Source: Cerrena zonata (lineage: Eukaryota > Basidiomycota > Agaricomycetes > Polyporales > Cerrenaceae). From it: a stretch of 64,000 nt of DNA. The position numbers were made by a program, and so were the translations under genes. The notes under the pieces are model-generated. The model was not told where the DNA came from, did no database searches, and worked only from the letters and a program-made list of their open reading frames with translations. How positions within the stretch are numbered: position 1 is the stretch's first letter; each line of letters starts with the position of its first letter. This document shows positions 10,639 through 20,900 of this stretch, in pieces. Where the stretch lies: contig JASBNA010000014.1 in NCBI GenBank assembly GCA_038087015.1, positions 124,001 through 188,000 on the forward strand, in the 5' to 3' direction.

Positions 10639-12475
10639 ACTAGCCAACGGTGTGATTGGACAACAGAGAAGCTGGTGAAACTAATCGACATCTCTCACAT
10701 GCGTCGTATCGGAATCCTCCAGTGGCTTCAAGTACTTGTCAACTACGTTCCTGCACTCGCCTATCTGAAGCCAGAGATTGCGAGGCGTTTCCGCTCTGTA
10801 GAACATGGTGCAATTCTACCTCTTCCAAGGAATGAGCGAACACTTGTCCATCCGCTCTCTACTGTTGCGAAGAACGAAAACATAACTTCCGAGTTCCGTG
10901 ATGCACTCTTGGACTTTTTCACGCAATTAGGGCAACATGACCAAGACTTTGTCAACCGTCTCATTTTCGTAGCCGGTGATGGCCTCACTTATGAACGCTT
11001 GCTTCAGATCAAGAGTTACATGAAAGATCAGACTAATTCCCTTCGACGTTTCGATCTCATCGAGCCAATTCTTGAAACTTGGCATACCGGTTGGACAAAC
11101 CTCAGCCAAAACTTTGAGACACACTGGGGTGACTCATCTCATCGTGATCCTTCAACGCTTGGCCACAGTGCAACCAAAATTAATCAAAAGAAACCTTCGA
11201 ACTTAAAAAAGGTGGATTATTACCCTGCCTTGTACTCTGCCTTTCTCGTACTTGATGCCAGGATGCTTGACTGTTGGCGGTAAGTTGCTACTACCATAAT
11301 ATGAACATCACTGATATCGTAGATAGACTGTTACTTGGGGCCAATGATCTCTTTGATCACTTCTTATCCCTAGAAGTGAAGAAGACTGTGCCCTCGCTTG
11401 TCGAGCTTGAGAGGCATGCTGAGACGTTGTATCAACGGTATACAACTCGATCTGCCTATTACAGTGCACGTGCGGGACCACGAAACGGTCAAGGTATCGA
11501 CTTGATACCCACTGGTACACCATGGAGCCAGGTACGGCCGGAAGCTAGCTCCAAACCCGTACAACCCGGGAAGGAATCGGCTGAACAAGAGGCGGTTGTC
11601 CAGTTCAAAGGTGACATGTCGTTGGCACAATCGATGATGTTGATGCATGATCTGATGTTGTCCCGCGAGTTTGCCCAGTCTGTTGCCGAAGGGGATCCTG
11701 GTCGCGTCTACGAAGCATTAAAGCGGATGTGTATCTCGTTTGCTGGGTCCTCACATAGCAAATACACCTTCTATACGCTCGAGACAATCTGCAACCTAGA
11801 ACTTGAATCCAGTCCTGAGCTCAAGAGTGCCTACCTTCGAAATATGCTAGTGAATCCCTCTGGCGAACAGTGGATGGAGGGCGACCTTCATCTTGAACAT
11901 CTCAATCTAGAACTTGAGAACAGCATAGCACATAAGAATGGCGAGTGGGATGATGAACACATCCGAACTGTTGTCGCACCCAACATCTCTCACTTTACAA
12001 CGCTGAAGAACACGTTCCGAGAGGGCCTTGGTCTAGCCAAGCGTCGCACCAAACATACTGCCCCTCATAGCCGTCCGGAGATCAAGATTCTGTTACGAAC
12101 ATACCGTGATGAGGAGCTGCATCTCTTTCGAACTGGTCGCTGTTATGGTGATGTTGACCATGATGTTGATACATTTGCGAAGGGATACAAGGCACTCTAT
12201 GAAGGGAAAATGAGTAAGTTTATTGTGGAGTCAACTGCACGCCTCGGAGGTCAAGAAAGATCCAGAGCTGAAACGTTGGAGGACTTTATGGAGCGGGTGG
12301 TTAATATTGGTGATGACGATGAGGACATGGACGATACTGGACTCTTTGCGAGCATGAGAGGGTCAGTACGGATGGATGATGACAGCTCGGAGCTGATAGT
12401 CAACCTACCAGGTAGCGAACCACGGTATGAAGATGAGAATGAGATCTCAGATGATGATGAATAGGGGTATAATGA

Positions 12476-14797
12476 TCAATCAATTATATTTTCCTTTCGA
12501 GATTCTATACGTCTACGCTTGCGAGGGACAGGCCTTGTTTTGATGCTGTTGGTGAGTTTAGAGGGGGATACGGGAGGACTGATTGTACGCAGTACTCCTG
12601 GGGGAATTGCATCCAACTCGCCCTTACTTGTGCTAGCAATGGTATGAGCAGGCTGACGTGGCTTGTTGGTAAGCATGTTGGGGGTCCAGGGAATAAATTG
12701 CATCTCGCGAGACTGTTTCCTTTATGAGAAGAATATTAGGTGAATGAAATGTTGTAAAATGATCAGGCTTACCTTCGCTGAGGAGATCGGGATATTGGGT
12801 GTCCCACCAGGATCTGGTCTTGACTGCGATGTGTACTCTCAGTGATAGCACTATGAGCTGTTTGCTCGATGTTGATACCGACCTCTTCCGACTTGAGATC
12901 CTCTTTCTTCGCTTCCAAGTCTACACCCTTGTCACTCCTCTCGCCATCATCATCCGAAGTACCTTCCTCGTTACTCTCAACTACCAATTTCTTTGCTGCA
13001 CGGCGTTTGGCCTTAAGACGAGCTTGCTCCTCACGGATTGTGTCAAATCCCAGCTGCAGTGTGTGAAGCTCAGAAAATAGTGTGTCGGAGTGCGGCTCGA
13101 GCAATGAGTGACCCTTGATGTACTCGCCCAAGGCTTCAGTGCTTGTAATCAAGGGATAACGGTCAAGTAAGAGCTTGATCAGAGGGTCCGGAAGATAGGC
13201 ATATGGGGGGAAGAGATCTGTGTCATTTCCGCCAGCTTGGTAGAGGCGTAATCGAAAGTGTACAAGACGTTTCGTTCCCCATTGATGCATCTTTCGAGAG
13301 AGACGCTCCTTCTTCGGTACGGGATTGTTGGCAGCTTTCGACTGTCGAAGTGTACCCGGGTCAATTGGGATATCCTCTGGGTCACACCCACTGCATTGAC
13401 AGGCATCTGAAGGTGGTTGAGTGTCTTTCATGCAAGTAGAGCATAGGCAGGGAGGGTCAGAAGAAGGGTTGCCGTAGAATATATTTTGAGCAACGACCTT
13501 GCAGTCAGCTGTCAAAATACGAACTAGGCCATCATCCATAGATTCATCTTCTGATTTCGCCTTCTTCAATCGCTTGCGTTTCCCACCACTGACAATACTT
13601 TTGGCATCCTGTAAAGACTGGTTTGTAACATAAATGATGCCACGCGCATCTATTACGATACTTCTATTCCTTCCCGCACGTCCCACCTTTTGCAAGGCTT
13701 CATCCAGGGTCTTGGGCAGGAGAACGATGACATCTTGGACATTTGGCAAATCAATACCCACCATCAGTGCATCCGTAGCCACAATAATCTGTGTTTCAGG
13801 ATCATTTCGAAAGTCCTCGAGAATGTCAATGTTGAAATCACCAAAATTTATTGCATTATAATGGCGAATGCGACGATCAGGTTTGATTGGAGATGAAAGG
13901 GATGATAGCGAGCGCAAGTAGGTAACTAGGTTGTTTGCCTGTTTGACAGTGCGACAAAACACAATAGTCTTGCGTTTCTTCTTCAAAACCCAGTTCAAAT
14001 CAGGGAAGCTGATCCCGTTGACACTTGCTTGAAGAGTTCGGAAGAGAAGCCGGATATCAGGACGGAGATTGGATCGTCGGATGAGGTGGTATGATCCTGG
14101 GTTCAGGTTGAAGAGATCAAGAAGCCTATTGGTTGGGTTTCCGATAGGCAAGGTTGCTGTTGTGAGGATAAGGGAAGCGTGATCTGGTATACGCTCACGG
14201 TTGAAGCCAAGGTCTAAAAATGCCTCCCGGAAGTTCTTACCCCAAACGCGAGCAAGGTGGGCCTCATTGACACCAAACCCTCGCAGACGAGGGCGCACCT
14301 CAGGATGATGAATAAAATATTCATAGCCATCGGTATTCATCATCTCAGGTGATAGAAGAATTATTGATGTTTTCTCTTCAATTGCTACGTTCCAGAGGTT
14401 CCGGCCCTGAGTGCGTGCCTCAGATGTTGTATTACGGTTCAAAGCTAGTGCGGAGAGGCCGTACTTGCGAAAGAGGGTTGCCTAATATCCGAAAATGAAA
14501 TATCTTGAATAGTTTAAAAATAAGATGGGGCCATACCATTTCCTCTTCCAACCCTATGGTTGGATATGCAATCAACATGATGGGGTCCTTCGGGACATGG
14601 TAATGTGGGCACAGTGTCGGATCTTCACTCAACGCTTGTAAGGCAAGCATATACATGAGGAAGTATGCTGTTTTTCCACCGCCAGTTGGTATGACTGCAA
14701 GAAGTGGGGTTCCATCGAGTGATTTGCAAACACCCTCAATTTGATAGCTATGTGGTTCATAGGGTAATCTAGGCTGTAAGATTTCATGCAGGAGATG
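12476..14797 (-). pseudogene. RecQ-like DNA helicase, main part, 5' end cut off by a retrotransposon
   Basis: Exons on the minus strand: 14797-14537, 14481-12773 and 12719-12476. With the 11-codon start at 25674-25642 they give 2247 nt (748 residues). Helicase motifs in order: Q-motif region YQIEGVCKSLDG, Walker A AVIPTGGGKTAYF (about residue 46), motif Ia YPTIGLEEEM, the box in GVNEAHLARVWG, motif III LTTATLP, motif IV TIVFCRTVKQ, motif V IIVATDALMVGIDLPN and motif VI QKVGRAGRNRS. The motif II box is NEAH instead of DEAH. A Cys-rich cluster (CLCSTCMKD, CQCSGC) follows, as in this Agaricomycete RecQ-like family. The tail is basic. No ATG in the adjacent LTR replaces the lost start, so the gene is probably silent. 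It converges on the DUF6589 gene. Confidence 0.8.
14793..14797. repeat. Gypsy target-site duplication, left copy
   Basis: AGATG directly before the left LTR, repeated at 25637-25641 directly after the right LTR. A five-base duplication is usual for Ty3/Gypsy integrases. Confidence 0.9.
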
Positions 14798-15036
14798 TGT
14801 AAGAGTCGACTCCTTCACACAGTAACACACGCGCGCTACGTCAAGCCTGGTCTATATAAAGACAGCAGTTACGTATGTACAGTGGTAGAAGTCTAAAGTC
14901 CATAGTTATCGTGGCTACCTTATAAGGTAGCCACCCGTGTCGTATTACATAAGAACTATACAGTTAAGCGGTTGTGCAAGTAATGCCCTCTTATGGCAAG
15001 TGTCCGTATAAGGGAACCCTCTGGCGCTCCCTTACA
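14798..15036 (-). repeat. 3' LTR of the Gypsy element
   Basis: 239 bp, identical to 25398-25636 except A at 14902 versus G at 25502. Contains a perfect 24-bp palindrome at 14911-14934. Confidence 0.95.
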
Positions 15037-15049
15037 CCCTCCCCCTTTA
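15037..15049 (-). other. Polypurine tract
   Basis: On the minus strand TAAAGGGGGAGGG lies directly against the start of the 3' LTR (TGTAAGG...). This is the expected plus-strand primer of reverse transcription. Confidence 0.8.
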
Positions 15050-15104
15050 GACAAGTGACCAGTCTCCAATGCTTCCTGAATGTACTTCGTGAATGTCGAG
15101 ATGA

Positions 15105-17774
15105 CTATTCACTCGAGTGGTGTGGTGCACATCGGTCGACGAGGTGCTGGAATAGAGCGCGGACACCGTCGATCTCATCGGGAGTTAAGCCGTTCGAGAT
15201 GTAGTGTTGTAGGACTTGCTCCTCATCTACGTCGCCTTCATTAGGGAATGGCGTCGGGATGGAGTCCTCTAGGGTGGGTATAAAGTCGGGGTCTGGCCAC
15301 CAACGAGTGAACAGGGCCCTTAGTACCCACTGTATATCGACGATACAAGTCGGCTGAGGGATGCGTCTCAGGACGGCGAGGAATCCGAGTAAGATTAGTC
15401 GGTTGCCTTCCGACGATGTGCTGAGGGGGATTCCGTAAAGATGGAGGTCGGGGTGAGCCGACAAGAATCCTTCCCACATCCCCAAATCGTCAGAGTAAAT
15501 AGGGCACTGGGCATCGTCGTCAATTGACGACAGAGCGGCTTCGAACTCGTCGACGTCCTGTGTGTCCAGCGCGGTCCTCCATACGGCTGAACTGCTGGGT
15601 TCGCCACGGTCAGTGGTCACAGGATCGACCGTTGGGGGAGTAGGGGTTCCCGACGCGGATAATCCAGGACCATTACGATCCTCCGCTGGTGGTTCCAGGG
15701 GACGTTGCGGGGTGACCGGGTCTCCAGTGGTCATTGTTCCCTCCTCTGGAGTTGGTACGTGATGGGTCGCCGCATCCTCGGGAGCAGGCGCCATCGGAAC
15801 GTCCTCGTCTGGAGTCGGGGGACCAGCAGCCGTATGTGTAAGAGTAGAGGGGTCAGCTGGAGTAGAGGAGGGGCCAGCAAGTTCGTTGCCTTGATTGCCT
15901 GGTGCCTTCTTCTTTGACTTGTCCTCTTTTGTCCAATGTTTGAATTTGGACTCGTCTTTGGCCCACTTCGGTCGTCCAGAGTAGTTCTTAACTACGAATT
16001 CCTCTAGTGGGTGCCGTTCATCCCTTGGGACCCGTGATGACGCATTGAGGAGGTCTCCGACGATCTCTATCGCGTCTCTACTCCCGGGGTTCTCGGCACT
16101 GGAGGTCCTTTCGATGAGGTTGCGAAGTATTTCCTCGTTGAGGACATGGGATTCCTGGAAGGCTGGCGGTATTTGTCCTTGTTGTAAAGGACCTCGAGCT
16201 CGGTTTCGTCCGGCTCTGGTCAGAATCTCATTTCGTTCCGCAGATGAGGTCCCTGGTGGGACATATACCGGTGCTAGGCGTCTGGACACCCATGGTAAAC
16301 CGTTGAAAGTTCCGTGGTTTATGCCACTACCAAATCCTCCCCCCCTAAAAAAACTTCGAGGGGCGCTCGGTGGTGGCCGCGACGGTGGAGGTGCAATCCT
16401 CCTTGACGGGGCTGTCGAGCTCGTAGGCGGTGACTGTACCGCTTGGGCAAAGGTTTGGGGATTATTCCCCCATCCCCAACCTTCAGAGGTGCGTCCGGAT
16501 GTGGGCACCCGACTCCATGGAGAGTCCGCCTCAACTTGGTCACTCCAGGAGCGACTGGTAGTTGCGCGAATGGGTGACGGGGTACGGACTGCAAGTCTGC
16601 TCGAGCCAGCGGTGTGGGTGGCAGAAGTGGAAGTAGTTTGGTGCGCGATCGTAGCGGACTTCTTCCCCTTCTTTTTCCCTTTCTTTGCTTTTGTGATCTT
16701 TCGACCACGGGGGCTCCCTCCATCGTCACCATCAAATCCATCATCCTCGCTATCCGTGGGAGGTACGTCCTCATCTGACTCGTTATCTAATTCTTCGTAT
16801 ATGTCGCGTGCAAGGCGACGGATCCCTCCATCCTCGTCGGGGACGTATGCTACTCCTTCGTAGCCTAGTGCAGCTGCGGACTCAGCCCCTTCCATCTGTA
16901 CATCTTCGTCCCTCGCGTTTGGGACAATATATCGACCAACAGTCCCGTTGATCGCGGGGGATATGGTCAGGTAGGGGCGGGGAAGGGTTTGAGTCGAGCT
17001 GTTGCCCGACGTTGCTGTCACGGTGTGTCCTTGGCTGAGGAGGAAGTTGAGTAGTTCCTCATATCGGCCTTGAGCGTTGTGGAGGCGACGTTCATCGTCT
17101 CGCGATCGCTGGTTGAGCCGAGCCAACTCCCGAGTGGATTGCTCTAGGGAGTTGAGCAACTGAGGGATCTGAGGATCTTGTGCTGCATTTGTGCCAGCAC
17201 GGGGAAGGGAGCCCTCTAATGTACTGAGAGTACGAAGTTGAGCGAGTTCTCGACGAAGCGAGCTTATTTCGTTTTGTGACCTGACACTCTCCTGGTCACG
17301 GGTTTGCATTTCTCGTGACAAGCGGGTAGCGCGGTCACGTTCGCTGTCGAATCGTGCACGAAGGTCGTCGATTTCTCCTTCGAGACGTTCGGCACGGTCA
17401 CGCTGCTCCTCATATCGCCGACGGATTACCTCAGGTGGGTCGGCGAGCGATGCCTCCACTATTGATCTAGCGAACTCAGGACGTCCGCGGGCCTCCTCTC
17501 GGAGGTGGTCAGAAAACTCGTCACATAAGCGACATCCCGACTCGTGCCTATATCCAAACGGGTGCTGATAGGTCAGCACAGGGTCCAATCGGCGAGTAGG
17601 TGACTGCCTCCGTGGGGGGGAGTCACCGTGTCGGCTATGAGGACGCTGGTGGTGAGTGGGGGGTCGTGAACGTGACCGGGGCCTATTTGAGGAGTTGGTG
17701 GAACGAGTTCCACGGCGATAGCGGTCCCGCGATGGGGACCGAATGCGTCTTTTTCCTATAGACTTGTCTGACAT
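15105..17774 (-). CDS. Third ORF of the Gypsy element, function unknown
   Basis: 889 residues from an ATG (MSDKSIG), starting about 175 bp after the pol stop and ending just before the polypurine tract. Order: an SR/RP-rich basic N-terminus (residues 1-70), a short Cys/His-containing stretch (SGCRLCDEF), a strong coiled coil (about 110-200, many E/R/D with L), an acidic segment followed by a Lys-rich patch (KAKKGKKKGKK, nuclear-signal-like), Pro/Ser/Gly-rich linkers, and a folded-looking C-terminal domain of about 140 residues with W and L (VDIQWVLRALFTRWW). There is no signal peptide, no transmembrane segment and no glycoprotein pattern, so it is not an envelope despite its position. It could be a captured host gene or a nucleic-acid-binding accessory protein; this is inference. 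How it is translated (spliced or internal start) is not visible. Confidence 0.8.
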   Translation of the reverse strand: MSDKSIGKRRIRSPSRDRYRRGTRSTNSSNRPRSRSRPPTHHQRPHSRHGDSPPRRQSPTRRLDPVLTYQHPFGYRHESGCRLCDEFSDHLREEARGRPEFARSIVEASLADPPEVIRRRYEEQRDRAERLEGEIDDLRARFDSERDRATRLSREMQTRDQESVRSQNEISSLRRELAQLRTLSTLEGSLPRAGTNAAQDPQIPQLLNSLEQSTRELARLNQRSRDDERRLHNAQGRYEELLNFLLSQGHTVTATSGNSSTQTLPRPYLTISPAINGTVGRYIVPNARDEDVQMEGAESAAALGYEGVAYVPDEDGGIRRLARDIYEELDNESDEDVPPTDSEDDGFDGDDGGSPRGRKITKAKKGKKKGKKSATIAHQTTSTSATHTAGSSRLAVRTPSPIRATTSRSWSDQVEADSPWSRVPTSGRTSEGWGWGNNPQTFAQAVQSPPTSSTAPSRRIAPPPSRPPPSAPRSFFRGGGFGSGINHGTFNGLPWVSRRLAPVYVPPGTSSAERNEILTRAGRNRARGPLQQGQIPPAFQESHVLNEEILRNLIERTSSAENPGSRDAIEIVGDLLNASSRVPRDERHPLEEFVVKNYSGRPKWAKDESKFKHWTKEDKSKKKAPGNQGNELAGPSSTPADPSTLTHTAAGPPTPDEDVPMAPAPEDAATHHVPTPEEGTMTTGDPVTPQRPLEPPAEDRNGPGLSASGTPTPPTVDPVTTDRGEPSSSAVWRTALDTQDVDEFEAALSSIDDDAQCPIYSDDLGMWEGFLSAHPDLHLYGIPLSTSSEGNRLILLGFLAVLRRIPQPTCIVDIQWVLRALFTRWWPDPDFIPTLEDSIPTPFPNEGDVDEEQVLQHYISNGLTPDEIDGVRALFQHLVDRCAPHHSSE

Positions 17775-17949
17775 GGGATGGGAAAATGGAAAAAGGAAGG
17801 GAAGTCCTCGGGCGTTCGTTGATTAGCTCCGAGGACAAGGTTCAGAGTCCGAGCGGCCATTGCCGTCGGCGGTTATCGCTCCATTCTCGGGTGTGGTCGG
17901 ACAGTATGCCCGTGAGCGCTACCACGTGTGGGGAGGTTCAGTGCGCTAG

Positions 17950-20900
17950 TTATACTGTCCCCACGCCTTCCTCTATGTCTCTCATTCTGGCTGACGGCTT
18001 CCGTACCCTTCCATGTCTCGATTTTGGGATTACCTGTCCCGTTGAGATCGTGGCTGCGTTTGCAGTCACAATAGGTGCACCTCGAGTCGATTTGCGGCTT
18101 ACTTTGTCCCGAGAGGGACCTTTGTTGTTTTCCTTCCGCGGTAACTCGTTCCAGTTCTCAACCCCGAGTAGTTCGAGGTATCTATCTAATGCCTCGCATT
18201 CGTCGATCCCTTCCAGTGGCTCCCAGGTTGTGTCACCCAGGTTCCATTTGACCTGAAATTGGACATTACTTCCATTCCATTGGTGGCCGATGATATCGTC
18301 CACTAGCCATTCTGTTTCGTCCGGCATCCCATAGTCATAGAACCTTACCGGATCTCGAGTAGGGAACAGGTCGCTGTCGCTTGCGACGAATGGGCGTAAT
18401 AGGTTCGAGTGGAATTTGGGAAATATCCCCCTGCCTCGCAATGCGGCTGGTAAGTCGAGTTCAAACGTCGAAGTCTCGATGTTTGCTGATACGATTTTGT
18501 ACGGGCCAACGAACTTCGGTAATAACTTCTTTGCCCGTCCTTTAGGGAGTTTTAGGTTCTTCGTTGACAAGTATACCTGCTTGCCAACTTGGTATGGGTT
18601 TTCCTGTTCTTCCTCCCCCTGGTGCTCCTGCCTACGACGCTGATTCGCGTAGTAGGTTTGGAGCACACGACTCTCGATAATCGCATCGTGCGCCAGTAAC
18701 AGGTTATCCTGCACCTGCTGTGCGAACGACGCAATCCCTGGCAATGAGGTGTAGGTGTCTACGGCGAACGCTATCCTGGGGACGGCGCCGTTCAGCTCGA
18801 ATGGGGAGAAACCTGTAGAGGAACTCTTCGTGGAATTCATTGCGAATTCCACCATAGGCAATTTGGCCACCCAGTCTCTCTGATCGGCGCTGACCGCGGA
18901 ACGCAATACCTGACCAACAGTCTTGATGGCCCTTTCCGACGCTCCGTCGGTCTGAGGGTGGAACGCGGTGGACATCAGCAATTTGATACCCAGGATCCTG
19001 TGCACTTCCTGCCAAAACTTGGACGTGAACTTCGAGTCCCGATCAGAGACGATAGAGTCCGGTAACCCGTGTAACCGGACAATGTGGCTAATGAATAGCC
19101 AGGCGAGCTCTGACGCTTTTGTGGTGGTCTTGATCGGAATCAAGTGTACCATCGAGGTGAGTCGGCAAATGACGACCCACAGATAGTCATGTCCAGCGCT
19201 GGGCGGGAACGGGCCCACGAAGTCCATCCCCAGTGAGCCGAAGGGCCTCGTGGGGATGGGCATAGAGTGTAGCAGTCCTCGTGGTGCTTTTGTGCTTGAC
19301 TTTGTCGTCTGGCACGTCCCACAACTTTCGCAGAATTTTCTCACTTCGTGTCCTATCCGAGGCCACCAGAACCATTGACGGATGTATTCGTCCGTCTTTT
19401 GCGCTCCCATGTGGCCGATTGTGGTGTGAGCCTGTTCGATCACCATTTCGGTCAAGTATTGGGTGCCGACTCTGACGTGTGGGATGCAAGCCACTGTCTT
19501 TCCCGCTCGGTTCCTGGTGTAGAGTATCTGATCGTCCTTTCTCGCAAAGGACTTATATTGATCAGGGGCGACTATGATCTTGTTCAAAATACGATCGTGT
19601 ACGTATCCTCTAATTGACTCGGCGAGGACGTCCACAGTGGGAGCCATGACCTCAATAAGGGATCTCCCGTTGGTAATTGCGTCCGCCCACGTGGGGTCGT
19701 CCCCTGTACTCCGTGGGTGTACCGGTTCTGCTACGTTTTTGGAGGCCTCTCGTAACTCTTGTGCTTCGAGTACCCTGTCCTCGACTTCTTCCCGGAGTCC
19801 CTTCTCAGGGGACGATTGCTCTCGCATTGCTTTCAATTCGTGCGCTCTCCCAAATGGAAGAGAGTCACCTTCGGGATCCAGTCGATCATCCGCGTCGACA
19901 TATCGATATCGTGGATGTAGTTCCCCTGGTAGGTCAGATTCGTGGTACCGCGATAAGCAGTCGGCCACAATGTTCTCTTCTCCTTTCACATACGTGATCT
20001 CGAAGTCAAACCTTTGTAAGAACTCCATCCACCTAGTCTGTCGGTGCGACATTCTAATTTGGTTTTTAAAGAATTCTAGTGCTTTGTGGTCGGTGACCAC
20101 CCTGATCTTATGTCCCAATAGTTTATCCTCCCATTTGAGTAAAGCTTCGAGTATCGCAATCGTCTCCAACTCGAATACGCGGTACGACCTCTGTGCGGTC
20201 GTGAATTTCCGCGACATGAACCCCGCTGGCCTGCAAGTCTTCCAATCTGGTCCTTGGCCGTAATAGGCACCTACGCCGTGTGTGGAGGCGTCGCAGACGA
20301 CCCAGATCGGGTCGTTGTTCCTAGGGTCGATTGGCTTCAAGATTGGTGCCTTGGCGGCGAGTGCTTTGATGTTATCGAAGCACGATTGGTGGATGGGTCT
20401 CCACTCGAAGGAGTGTCCATTACGCTGGATGGTATGTAGTGGACCAGTGAACGCTGATAGGTCGGGCATGAAGTGTGAGACATAGTTCACTAGTCCCAGG
20501 AATCGCTCGATATCGTTGTAGTTCCGTGGAGTCCTCCAGTCCCGTATACGGGACATTTTGTCTTCGTCGGCGTGAATTCCCTCGTCGTCGATCACGTGTC
20601 CGAGGCATTCCATCCGTGGTGAGTATAGGTCACATTTCTCGGCTTTCAGATATAACTCTACTTCGCGTAGTCTCTGGAATACGAGACGCAGGTGTTCCTG
20701 GTGTTCTTCTATTGAATCCGAGAACACGAATATGTCGTCCAGGTATACGTGGACAAATTTTCCTATGTAGTCCCGGAACACCCAGGTCATCAACCGTTGA
20801 AATGTAGATGGGGCGTTGCAGTCGCCTTGTTGCATGACGAAACTCAAGAACGTCCCGTATACTGTGGCGAACGCGGTTTTGTGGACATCTTCGGGGTCCA

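Larger units (their letters stand above)
5675..12464 (+). pseudogene. DUF6589 protein gene split by a hAT transposon
   Basis: Exons: 5675-5768 (tentative), 5816-6525, 6576-6971, then a 3667-bp interruption (hAT plus duplicated target), 10639-11279 and 11327-12464. The acceptor of the last intron is the second of two AGs, because the first leads to a stop. The pieces sum to 2979 nt (992 residues) with no stop or frameshift. The frame runs straight across the target site: it enters as ...LYRIR and resumes as TSQRCDW. The middle has the family pattern GDGLTYERL, then WHTGWTNL, then THWGDSSHRDPSTLGHSA and PSNLKKVDYYP, which I recognise as DUF6589, a family abundant in Agaricomycetes and of unproven function. 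The C-terminus is acidic. Its stop is 11 bp from that of the convergent helicase gene. Disrupted now, but the decay is recent. Confidence 0.75.

Noticed and set aside
16045..16863. 272-codon open frame on the plus strand
   Set aside because: It is antisense to ORF3, has composition typical of a shadow frame (runs of Ser/Pro from the opposite codons) and no recognisable sequence.
15105..17774. Reading ORF3 of the Gypsy element as an envelope gene
   Set aside because: Position fits, but there is no signal peptide, no hydrophobic membrane span and no cysteine pattern; the protein is basic, coiled-coil and soluble-looking.
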